Part shown: one piece after another, positions 35,634 through 43,211 of the stretch | How positions within the stretch are numbered: the stretch's first letter is position 1 | How the letters are laid out: each line of letters begins with the position of its first letter | Notes under the pieces: generated by a model | What the model was told of the DNA's origin: nothing | Database searches by the model: none | The model's input: only the letters and a program-made list of their open reading frames with translations | Made by a program: the position numbers and the translations under genes | DNA from: Gallionella sp. | Lineage (GTDB): Bacteria > Pseudomonadota > Gammaproteobacteria > Burkholderiales > Gallionellaceae | Length of the DNA: 57,618 nucleotides | Assembly: GCA_017880865.1 (NCBI GenBank) | Contig: JADGRL010000015.1 | Coordinates: 1 to 57,618, forward strand | Direction: 5' to 3'

Positions 35634-35744
35634 TTATTTCTTGCTACCTTCGGCGACACGCTGAATTCCCAAGCCGCCCAAGGTTACTGAAACTACGACA
35701 CCACCAAAAAATAGTGCAATTGGTACTAAAAGTTCAATTGGCAT
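35634..35744 (-). CDS. 36-residue single-helix peptide, oxidase island
   Basis: Starts MPIELLVPIALFFG and ends VAEGSKK, one membrane helix. A GGATGGG lies about 7-13 bases upstream of the ATG. The opening and the lysine-ended tail resemble the peptide at 26415-26528. It stands alone, with its own terminator, between the short CcoN-like gene and a promoter region. Confidence 0.6.
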   Translation of the reverse strand: MPIELLVPIALFFGGVVVSVTLGGLGIQRVAEGSKK

Positions 35745-36212
35745 AGCGTATCCCATCCATTTCGTTATTATGACTAATCAAAAAAGGTATAAAACCACAT
35801 ATCCACTACCTCCCCTTGCTACCTGCTTCCCCTACAACTACCATTTATCAGTCTAGCGGAATCCATCTTTTCGTGCAACTTCTTATGATGTGTCAATCAC
35901 ACATGCATGTACATAGGCTGCGTACATAATATTGCGGCCATGACTAGCTTCCTGATAGAATTCACGGCATTGTAAATATGAGAATAACGCACATAAAGCG
36001 GGCCACCCACGCAACTTGTTTTGCCGATAACACAGTGCATGAGACAACCCACGCTGCTATCGATGAAAGTGATATTCGCAATTAGGGCTGGCCTCGTTGT
36101 CGTCGCACTATACTCACTCGTAAATTCAACCCGATCTTAGTAGGTCATTTTTAAAGGCAGTAATGTTTTGTCTTTAATTCTGGCTTCGTTCCTACTGGTG
36201 ACTAATTTTAAA
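35745..36212. other. Intergenic region, no gene seen
   Basis: 468 bp between the divergent 36-aa peptide gene and the 480-aa membrane protein. It is AT-rich in parts and includes a short inverted stretch (gtgtcaatcacac near 35896). I see no convincing gene or canonical promoter. Confidence 0.4.
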
Positions 36213-37655
36213 ATGAATAATTTGTTTTTACGTATTCCTCAAAAATTTTGGGCTTATTCTGCGCTTTCGCTCTGGGGCGCGCTCAGTTACTTTTTATTGC
36301 ACAAAACATCTTATGGCATCGATGAAGGCGCAGCGCGTGCATTATTGCTGGTCTGGTCGGTAGCAGGCGATGTCGTGAGTCCGATAGTCACCTTGGGACT
36401 GCCTGATTTTCGGACGATATTCTTCGTGCCTGTCGGTTATCTATGGGTAGGCAATATCGTCGCCGCTAAGATTTTTACTATGCTCGTGATGTCATGTGCT
36501 GTGTGGACAATCCACAGGTGGCGTCAGCACAATGGGAATTCTGAAAGTGCGCTGCTGGCGTCAGGATTGTTGTTGATTTCCCCGTTGCTTATCGATCAGA
36601 TTGACACGATTTCCGTCGTGCCCTTTTTGCTCATCACTTTCGCGCTGGGCGCGTGGTTGGATCAAATCTACCGTGAATCTCCTCACGCATTTGGCGGAAT
36701 GTATTTCTCACAGATTTTTTTATGCATGGTGAGTGTCACCCTTCATCCTGTCGGCTTGGCGTATCCGCTGGCATTGTTGTGGGCGTGGTATAAAACCCCG
36801 TCTGATACGAAACATAAAAATTATTTTTTCGGCGGAATCGTTTTCATCATTCTTTTTACGCTGTTGCTCACTATGGGATGGAATAACATAGAGTGGTTTA
36901 GCAACCCGATCAGAAGCTTGTCAAGCTTGCTTTCGGGTTCACCGGATAACAGTGAGATGGGTGCCTTCCGCTGGGTAAGCGGAATAGGAATTCTGCTTGT
37001 TCTGCTATTGGTGATCTGGAAAAAAGCTGGCAACTTATGGGCGGATTTTCTCGGCCGCACATTGTTAGTTGCACTCATCATCGGCTTGCTGGTCGGTGAT
37101 GAAACCTGGAGCATCGTGGCTTTGACAATCTGCTTGTATTGGGGCTTTCCGTTGCTGTTGACGACAACCACAAATTCACCGCGTGGGTTTTGGGGGCAGC
37201 GTGGAATAGCCATGCTGCTGCTCTTCGCTGTTTCGACCACGTTCATGCTGGTAGATAAAGCGCGTTATCAAATGGTGCTGGTAGGTAACCTTTCACCCCG
37301 CGATAGTCTGATCAAGACGCTTGCGGAGGATAGCGGCAACTTTTTAAATAATGAGTCCAGTCAAAATTCTGCGGAAAAAAAACCGGTTCGTGTGGCCAGT
37401 CAGTGGCCTGGACTGACCATGTTGGCCTGTCGATGTGACGCACTTGCATTGCCACCCTCTGCCAAGGATAGCGAGGCGTTGTTCGCAATGTTGCGAGGCA
37501 TAAATTATTTGATTTTCGACCCGCGCGACCCTGCGAATAGCTCCCTTTCGCATAATATGGCCACGATGGATGCCGGGAAAGTCGAGACCGTTGCCTTGCA
37601 ACAAGGCGGGGTAATCGTTGAAATCAAGAGTTCCCCGGCCACACCCAAACAGTGA
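36213..37655 (+). CDS. Large multi-helix membrane protein of unknown function
   Basis: 480 residues from the ATG at 36213. A TTG start at 36168 would add 15 residues and neither has a clear ribosome binding site. About 10-12 helices fill residues 10-360, followed by a ~120-residue soluble tail. Layout resembles glycosyltransferase-type integral membrane proteins, but no catalytic DD or other signature is visible. It is followed by a 66-aa two-helix protein after 9 bp. Confidence 0.7.
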   Translation: MNNLFLRIPQKFWAYSALSLWGALSYFLLHKTSYGIDEGAARALLLVWSVAGDVVSPIVTLGLPDFRTIFFVPVGYLWVGNIVAAKIFTMLVMSCAVWTIHRWRQHNGNSESALLASGLLLISPLLIDQIDTISVVPFLLITFALGAWLDQIYRESPHAFGGMYFSQIFLCMVSVTLHPVGLAYPLALLWAWYKTPSDTKHKNYFFGGIVFIILFTLLLTMGWNNIEWFSNPIRSLSSLLSGSPDNSEMGAFRWVSGIGILLVLLLVIWKKAGNLWADFLGRTLLVALIIGLLVGDETWSIVALTICLYWGFPLLLTTTTNSPRGFWGQRGIAMLLLFAVSTTFMLVDKARYQMVLVGNLSPRDSLIKTLAEDSGNFLNNESSQNSAEKKPVRVASQWPGLTMLACRCDALALPPSAKDSEALFAMLRGINYLIFDPRDPANSSLSHNMATMDAGKVETVALQQGGVIVEIKSSPATPKQ

Positions 37656-37664
37656 GCAGAGAAT

Positions 37665-37865
37665 ATGATTGTTGAGATATTGATTTATTTGGTTGCCGCG
37701 ATTAGTGCGCTGGTCATAACGGGCTACGCGGTACATATGTTCATCGGTGGATTGGTCAGCCCGGAAGCCGAGTATCAATTTATCACCTTGGCCTGTTTAG
37801 TTGTTTTTGGTGTCATTGCCTACATGACATGGGATGTCATTCAACGGCGCAAGGGGAGAAAGTAG
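37665..37865 (+). CDS. 66-residue two-helix membrane protein
   Basis: Helices at about 4-26 and 37-57, with a basic C-terminus RRKGRK. It is coupled closely to the upstream 480-aa gene. No family recognised. Confidence 0.6.
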   Translation: MIVEILIYLVAAISALVITGYAVHMFIGGLVSPEAEYQFITLACLVVFGVIAYMTWDVIQRRKGRK

Positions 37866-37889
37866 GGAATCCCCTCTCCATATAGGAAA

Positions 37890-37904
37890 GGGGCCCAAAG
37901 GCCC
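37890..37904. terminator. Weak bidirectional hairpin between convergent genes
   Basis: A 5-bp GC stem (gggcc, caaa loop, ggccc) flanked by pyrimidine-rich sequence on the plus strand and ctttcct on the minus. It is placed exactly between the ends of the 66-aa gene and the 154-aa gene. Confidence 0.4.
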
Positions 37905-37909
37905 TCTTC

Positions 37910-38374
37910 TTACTTGGTGTAACGCTTCAGCAGTGCTTGGGCAGAGTCGTATTGCCCCACCGTTGCAAATTGCCCTTTGTGAAATACGAATTGCAATTGC
38001 TTTCCTGTTCCATCCAGGCCTGAGATGCCAAAAGACTTACCCGCATAATCGGAGTAATAGCGGAGATTTTTCACCAAATCAACCCGAGCACCATTTCTTT
38101 GCGCCAAACCAATACTCTGTTCACCCACCTTCAGCGATGTCGGTGCCGACGGCAAAAGCATCAACCGTGTTTTAAATATCCGGTTAAACCCGGCAATAAA
38201 GAAAAAACAGGTCAGGAAAAAAAGCAAATAGCCCATATTCTGGTTTTCATCAAACCAATAACCGGCGCCTATGGACGCAAGCGCTATCACCGTTGGAATA
38301 TAGAGCAACAAGTCCCAAATGACACCCTTGCGATCCTGTACCAAATCAAATTGCATTGCCTCAGCCATAACCAA
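37910..38374 (-). CDS. Small two-helix membrane protein of unknown function
   Basis: 154 residues. Helices at about 23-41 and 46-64, then a soluble beta-rich tail (SFGISGLDGTGKQLQFVFH). An alternative ATG two codons in (38368) is equally possible. No family recognised. It lies at the end of the leftward group that includes two cytochromes. Confidence 0.6.
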   Translation of the reverse strand: MVMAEAMQFDLVQDRKGVIWDLLLYIPTVIALASIGAGYWFDENQNMGYLLFFLTCFFFIAGFNRIFKTRLMLLPSAPTSLKVGEQSIGLAQRNGARVDLVKNLRYYSDYAGKSFGISGLDGTGKQLQFVFHKGQFATVGQYDSAQALLKRYTK

Positions 38375-38449
38375 CCACCAATCCCTTCACTGCTTTAATT
38401 TGCTACTATTTATCAAGATGGACATCGCGGCATTTAACAATCTGCCGCG

Positions 38450-38944
38450 TCACAAAATCTGCTTTATTGCCATGTCTAGTTCACCGTATAACATGCGCCC
38501 GGCGCGTTCAAAATGCACAATACCGTTCTTGTCGATGATAAAAGTCCACGGATCGCCCATGACCTGATAGGCCTTGTACGCCTGCGGGTTCTCGTACTGG
38601 TCGATGTGGATAAATATCAATTTGTCCTGATATTTATCCATGATCGCTTTAAGCATTTGAAGTTGCTCGTCACAATTGGTGCAATGACCAGGAGTTGCAA
38701 ATTCCAGAACAAGCGGCTTGCCGATTAACAGGGCCTTGTCGATAGAATACTGGTACATACGGGGATCTGGTTGACGATAGGTGGTGACTTTGCTGAAGTC
38801 ACCACCTGCGTCAGCCAAAGTCTTGGTGGGCAGACTCGGCGCGCGTGCACCCACCTCAAAGCCAGAAGATAATTTCTGGTTACATCCCGTCAGTCCCAAG
38901 AAAACAATCCCGCATAAAGACGTCAGAAATAGCCGTTTGTTCAT
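38450..38944 (-). CDS. Thioredoxin-fold lipoprotein
   Basis: 164 residues from the ATG at 38944. Signal peptide with lipobox LTGC. A thioredoxin-like domain follows, with ATPGHCTNCDEQLQML, whose CTNC is a redox motif rather than the CxxxC of SCO proteins, and YQVMGDPWTFIIDKNG later (cis-Pro region). It probably reduces or delivers to periplasmic cysteines during cytochrome or copper assembly. It is next to a short CcoN-like gene and cytochrome genes. Confidence 0.8.
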   Translation of the reverse strand: MNKRLFLTSLCGIVFLGLTGCNQKLSSGFEVGARAPSLPTKTLADAGGDFSKVTTYRQPDPRMYQYSIDKALLIGKPLVLEFATPGHCTNCDEQLQMLKAIMDKYQDKLIFIHIDQYENPQAYKAYQVMGDPWTFIIDKNGIVHFERAGRMLYGELDMAIKQIL

Positions 38945-39032
38945 ATCCACTTTCCCCAACCAGTCGCTGTTTTGTATAAGTTGTAGCCCAAAAAATAGCG
39001 ACAATAGAGCGAATGCAACAACTGGTTAGTCA

Positions 39033-39542
39033 TTATTTTTTGTCCCAGCCAAAACAAGTGCGGAAAATGTTATATCCCCAAATAAGATTTGCCACCAAAA
39101 CCAAAGTGCCAAAAATTCCAGAGAGCGCCATAAAGTGTGATGCCGTCTTATCACTGGCATCATCTGCATAAATCCCGGCTACCCCTGCGGCGGTAAAAAA
39201 CACCACCACACCCAGCAAGCCCAAATTGTGCGTCCAGAAATGCACCTTAACGAGGCGCATGCTGTGGATGGGGCGGCGTACCAACCTCGGAATGAGATAA
39301 TAAACCGCGCCGAAGATAGCCATTTCTACCCATCCCAACAAATTGATGTGGGTATGAGCCAATACAATCCGGTGGCCATGAGCACCGTAGTTATCAACGA
39401 TAGCCCGGAAAGCCGGGATGCCACCCATCAGCGCCCCCCAGGAAAAACCGATAATGCTGTAAATGATGCATGCGTAAATAAACCACAAGGTATATTTTGT
39501 GTATTCTTTATCCTGCACCCACGGTTCATTTAGATCCTGCAT
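39033..39542 (-). CDS. Short CcoN-like membrane protein (second copy)
   Basis: 169 residues from the ATG at 39542 (AGGGG seven bases before it). About five helices. Key motif VLAHTHINLLGWVEMA corresponds to the low-spin haem helix of CcoN; later KVHFWTHNLGLLGVV. It overlaps by 17 bp with the upstream cytochrome c gene. Same kind of protein as at 34947. As only one haem-type motif is seen, it may bind one haem b. The role is unknown. Confidence 0.65.
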   Translation of the reverse strand: MQDLNEPWVQDKEYTKYTLWFIYACIIYSIIGFSWGALMGGIPAFRAIVDNYGAHGHRIVLAHTHINLLGWVEMAIFGAVYYLIPRLVRRPIHSMRLVKVHFWTHNLGLLGVVVFFTAAGVAGIYADDASDKTASHFMALSGIFGTLVLVANLIWGYNIFRTCFGWDKK

Positions 39543-40110
39543 CTTGTTTCCCCTCTTTTTCATTAGTTGTTTCTTTAATACGGATATCTTTGTACTGGCC
39601 TCTCCAGAGGTCTGGCACCCACATATCAAGCATGGCATCGATAAAACTTGATTCGCCCTTGGGCGGCTCGAATGATGAAGATGACCCTTGATCGGATTTT
39701 AACTGAGACAGAAAAATGGCCAAGGTATGCAAATCCGCATCAGGAAGAGCCGATACGTATGCCGCGTCCTTGGGCGGTGTACCATGATCGATGGTTTTTG
39801 CACCATAGATTTTTTCCGGCTCTTTGAGAAAATTGTAGAAGTAGTTAACATCATGCTTGGACCCGAGTCCGTCCAGACTCACGCCCATGCTGGTTCCGCT
39901 ACCAACAGCTCTGTGACAGGAATTGCAGTTGCTTTGCCGATATATTCGAAAGCCCTGTAACCCATCACCTGAGAAATCGTAATGTGTCAGAATTGGAAAC
40001 ATGGGTTTGTCGCTGTGTTGTCTGACCCATTCCATCGAAATTCCGCCGATAATAGTAATCAGCACGAGCAGCCCAATTACACCCAGGAGGATCTTTTCAC
40101 CCTTTTTCAT
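39526..40110 (-). CDS. Membrane-anchored mono-haem cytochrome c
   Basis: 194 residues. N-terminal helix (about 7-27), haem motif CNSCH at about residue 62, and a long C-terminal tail (after ~130) that is polar and ends in charged residues. Similar in layout to the 159-aa cytochrome at 27260 (MKRGEKAVLFLIV against MKKGEKILLGVIG). A strong terminator for the next upstream gene lies before its start. It probably pairs with the overlapping short CcoN-like protein. Confidence 0.82.
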   Translation of the reverse strand: MKKGEKILLGVIGLLVLITIIGGISMEWVRQHSDKPMFPILTHYDFSGDGLQGFRIYRQSNCNSCHRAVGSGTSMGVSLDGLGSKHDVNYFYNFLKEPEKIYGAKTIDHGTPPKDAAYVSALPDADLHTLAIFLSQLKSDQGSSSSFEPPKGESSFIDAMLDMWVPDLWRGQYKDIRIKETTNEKEGKQDAGSK

Positions 40111-40181
40111 ATTTCACCAATTCCCTTGCATCTTATCTAGCGTGCAGCAAAGCAGAGCCACAACACTGTAACTTACAACGC

Positions 40182-40211
40182 AAAAAAAGACTGGTCTGCG
40201 TCGACCAGTCT
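40182..40211 (-). terminator. Rho-independent terminator after the dihaem cytochrome gene
   Basis: On the minus strand: a perfect 9-bp stem (agactggtc / gaccagtct), 6-base loop, then a run of seven T. It is about 60 bp past the stop of the dihaem cytochrome, so that gene and the one downstream are separate units. Confidence 0.92.
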
Positions 40212-40270
40212 CCATTCAGTTTCCCGCACCAATGAGGCTCGGCGCGGGAATATACAAAAACAAGAAAACC

Positions 40271-41038
40271 TTAACGAACAATCTTGATGTTCTTCATATC
40301 CGACTTATTGTCAAGTTCCATACCGTTTCCAGGTGTGCTATCAGGTGCTTGTGACAAGAACGCAGCTGCATTATTAATGTCGGCATCAGTCAGGTTTTTA
40401 GCAACTGCACGCATTTGACCAATTGGGTCATTTGCACGTGAACTATCACGCCAGTGAGTCAACTGATTGACCAAGTATACATATTTTTGCTCGGCAATCT
40501 TCGGGTAAATCGGAGCGGCACCGCGACCATTAAAGCCGTGGCAAGACATACATGCGGAAACTCTGCCTTTATCACCATAACGAACCAGAGCTTGACCTAA
40601 GCTGGTCTCACCGACTGGTTTGCCGTCGGCTTTAAGCGCCTTCAGATCAGAGTTGTCGCTGACCCTTGGGAAGCTGTTCTCGTAGGCGGCCAAATCGCGC
40701 TTGTCTTGTACGCTAAGACTCTTGGCAATGCCATTCATTTGCTGCATTGTCTGATCGTTACGTGTGCCATCAGCGTAGTTCGTCAGTTGCTTGACGATGT
40801 ACGCATATCCAACGCCAGCAAGCCTAGGCGAACCCATCGCATCCATGCCCATCGCATTTTCGCCATGGCATGATGCGCAAGCAGGAACGCCAGCATCCGG
40901 TTTGCCATTATCGTAGATATTTTTTCCATTAGTGACATTTGCCGTTACGGCTCCTTCTTCAGCAAAACTTGCACCTGAAAAAGCCAGCATGGCGACTGCA
41001 CCCCAACATACTATCGCCAAATTGGATAATTTACGCAT
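40271..41038 (-). CDS. Dihaem cytochrome c (c4-like)
   Basis: 255 residues. Signal peptide ends near SFAEEG (about 27). Two homologous haem domains with CASCHGENAMG (about 54) and CMSCHGFNGRG (about 163). Each half carries a QMNGIAKS/QMRAVAKN-type Met after the haem as sixth ligand. Typical c4 proteins are periplasmic donors to cbb3 oxidases. It is transcribed with the 34-aa peptide upstream (186 bp gap) or alone. Ends in a strong terminator. Confidence 0.92.
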   Translation of the reverse strand: MRKLSNLAIVCWGAVAMLAFSGASFAEEGAVTANVTNGKNIYDNGKPDAGVPACASCHGENAMGMDAMGSPRLAGVGYAYIVKQLTNYADGTRNDQTMQQMNGIAKSLSVQDKRDLAAYENSFPRVSDNSDLKALKADGKPVGETSLGQALVRYGDKGRVSACMSCHGFNGRGAAPIYPKIAEQKYVYLVNQLTHWRDSSRANDPIGQMRAVAKNLTDADINNAAAFLSQAPDSTPGNGMELDNKSDMKNIKIVR

Positions 41039-41121
41039 GTACCCCTCCCCATTCTAAAATTTTCAATTACCTGTATTTTGTACAGGTTAACGCTATTACG
41101 CTTTTACGCTAGACAAGCAAA

Positions 41122-41226
41122 TCAGGAATTTTTCTTCAACAGAAAAAACGTCAGGCCAAATAAAAACGCGAAAATACCGACATACATCAAAATAACTTCG
41201 CTGGTTGTTACATCTGGTTCAAGCAT
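41122..41226 (-). CDS. 34-residue single-helix peptide, oxidase island
   Basis: Starts MLEPDVTTSEVILMYVG and ends LLKKNS, one helix, with GGGGGAG six bases before the ATG. It precedes the dihaem cytochrome gene. Fourth micropeptide of the island, of the same size as those at 23160, 26415 and 35634. Confidence 0.65.
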   Translation of the reverse strand: MLEPDVTTSEVILMYVGIFAFLFGLTFFLLKKNS

Positions 41227-41677
41227 TTGAGGCTCCCCCGGCAATGATGGTTATAAGAAATTTGCTACCCCTTAAACAACAAATCCTATTTCAAGGACCC
41301 TCCAAATATTAGCATTAAGAAAACCATGAAGCAAGTGGGTTATTTCATATATGTCAGCCTCAAAAGCACTGAACGCTTACATCCAATAAAAATGACCGCT
41401 GGTGACCCAATCTACTATGGTTAAAATTACATGTAGCATTTTGAAATGGACAAACATTTGTGTCAAATGAAGTTGATTGGGCGCAAATATTAAGCCTGAA
41501 GAAACATGGCCGGAGCCCATCTTAAAGGCTGCGTTTATTAATACAACTAGGTGTTATTGCCATTCAGAAAGGTATATGGCGTGCGAATTCCCCCCGCTGA
41601 GAGTCGCTATTCACCATGCGAGCAGGTGCGTTTCGGGTGGCTAGCTGGCATAATACTCATAATATTTTGGAGGATTT
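41227..41677. other. Intergenic region upstream of hemN
   Basis: 451 bp, between the divergent 34-aa peptide gene and hemN. Apart from an FNR-like site (41473-41486) I see no gene or clear promoter. Confidence 0.5.
41473..41486. promoter_or_regulatory. FNR-like site
   Basis: ttgat-tggg-cgcaa matches the FNR pattern TTGAT-N4-ATCAA at 8 of 10 positions. It is about 190 bp before hemN and about 250 bp before the divergent 34-aa peptide gene. Both oxygen-independent haem synthesis and cbb3-type oxidases are common FNR targets, which makes the placement reasonable. Confidence 0.4.
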
Positions 41678-43072
41678 ATGGATAAACCGGTCAATCAACT
41701 GGTAGTGGACTTGGAGCTGATACGCAGGCTGGATAAGAACGGTCCGCGCTATACTTCTTATCCCACGGCAGATCGCTTTGTAGGAACTTTTAATGCCGAT
41801 AGTTATAGCGGGTGGCTTGCAAAACGCAAAAACAATAGTGTGGCGCGTCCGTTGTCTCTATATATACACATCCCATTTTGCAATACGCTTTGTTTTTACT
41901 GTGCATGCAACAAGGTGATCACCAAGGATCGCAGCAAGTCTGCTGAATACGTGCGCTACCTGATCAAGGAAATGGCGATGCAGGCGAAACTGCTCGGGCC
42001 GGACCAAGTCGTTGAGCAATTGCACTTTGGCGGCGGTACACCGACTTTTTTGAGCGATGATGAGATTCGCCAGATGATGGCTGCGATCCGTCAGCATTTC
42101 AAGTTGGTAAAAGATGGTGAGTACTCCATCGAAATTGATCCGCGCAAGGTCAGCGACGAGACTATCGCGCTGCTCGGCGAGGAAGGTTTTAATCGCATCA
42201 GCATCGGCGTGCAGGATTTTGATGAGGAGGTGCAGCGTGCGGTGAATCGCATTCAGAGCGAAGAAGAGACGCTGCGCGTGATTCATGCGGCGCGCGCCAA
42301 CGGCTTCAAGTCGGTGAGCATCGATCTGATTTACGGCCTGCCCAAGCAAACCCTGAAAGGATTCGGTGCGACGCTGGATAAAATCATCTCTGCAAATCCG
42401 GATCGTTTGTCTATCTACAACTACGCGCACATGCCGACCATGTTCAAACCCCAGCGGCGGATTCATGAAGAGGACTTGCCTGCGGGACAATTGAAGTTGG
42501 ACATTCTGAGCATGGCCGTGAATAAACTGACACATGCGGGTTATGTTTACATCGGCATGGATCACTTCGCCAAACCGGAAGACGAGCTTGCCGTGGCGCA
42601 ACGTCAGGGCAGGCTGCATCGCAATTTTCAGGGTTATTCGACGCATTCAGATTGCGATCTGGTCGCGCTCGGCCTTAGTGCGATCGGCAAGATAGGCCCG
42701 ACTTACAGCCAGAATTATCGCGAACTGGAAGATTATTACGGTGCGCTGGACAAAGACGTGCTGCCGATCATGCGCGGCATGGAGCTGAATGCCGATGATC
42801 TGGTTCGCCGCACGATCATTCAGGCTTTGATGTGCCACTTCGAGCTTACCAAGGAATCCATCAATAGCGAATTTCAAATTGACTTCGATAACTATTTCGC
42901 TACCGAGCTGGAAGAGCTGCGTGAATATGAGCGTGAAGGCCTGCTGGAAATGTCGCCGCAGAAAATCAGCGTGACACCCAAGGGGCGTATGTTGATACGC
43001 AACATCTGCATGGTGTTTGACAAGTACCTTCGTACACGGCGGGCGCAGGCGACCTACTCCAAGGTGATTTAG
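41678..43072 (+). CDS. hemN: Oxygen-independent coproporphyrinogen III oxidase HemN
   Basis: 464 residues. A radical-SAM enzyme that converts coproporphyrinogen III to protoporphyrinogen IX without oxygen. The cluster motif CNTLCFYCACNK, then LHFGGGTPTFLS, is the HemN form. Length is normal for HemN (about 457). GGAGG precedes the ATG. Position next to a cbb3-like island and an FNR-like site fits use under low oxygen. Confidence 0.95.
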   Translation: MDKPVNQLVVDLELIRRLDKNGPRYTSYPTADRFVGTFNADSYSGWLAKRKNNSVARPLSLYIHIPFCNTLCFYCACNKVITKDRSKSAEYVRYLIKEMAMQAKLLGPDQVVEQLHFGGGTPTFLSDDEIRQMMAAIRQHFKLVKDGEYSIEIDPRKVSDETIALLGEEGFNRISIGVQDFDEEVQRAVNRIQSEEETLRVIHAARANGFKSVSIDLIYGLPKQTLKGFGATLDKIISANPDRLSIYNYAHMPTMFKPQRRIHEEDLPAGQLKLDILSMAVNKLTHAGYVYIGMDHFAKPEDELAVAQRQGRLHRNFQGYSTHSDCDLVALGLSAIGKIGPTYSQNYRELEDYYGALDKDVLPIMRGMELNADDLVRRTIIQALMCHFELTKESINSEFQIDFDNYFATELEELREYEREGLLEMSPQKISVTPKGRMLIRNICMVFDKYLRTRRAQATYSKVI

Positions 43073-43176
43073 GCGTGCGGGCTAAACTTAGCCCTCATCC
43101 CCTTCAGTAAAACGGGGTGCAAAGCGAAGGGCGTTGGTGAGAATGTTTGACCAACCCTTTCGCCTCCCCTCTCCGC

Positions 43177-43182
43177 TATAAT
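43177..43182 (+). promoter_or_regulatory. Probable -10 box for the asmA-family gene
   Basis: A perfect TATAAT lies 30 bp before the ATG at 43212. No good -35 is at the 17-bp distance; a TTGACC lies 24 bp upstream, too far. A plausible but incomplete promoter. Confidence 0.4.
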
Positions 43183-43211
43183 TCGCCCCTGTCTTTTTTC
43201 GCGGGTCGATC

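Noticed and set aside
41858-42646. 262-aa minus-strand frame opposite hemN
   Set aside because: hemN is complete with all its cluster cysteines; the reverse frame has no protein-like domain.
43147-43152. TTGACC as -35 for the asmA-family promoter
   Set aside because: 24 bp from the TATAAT, too far for a sigma-70 promoter.
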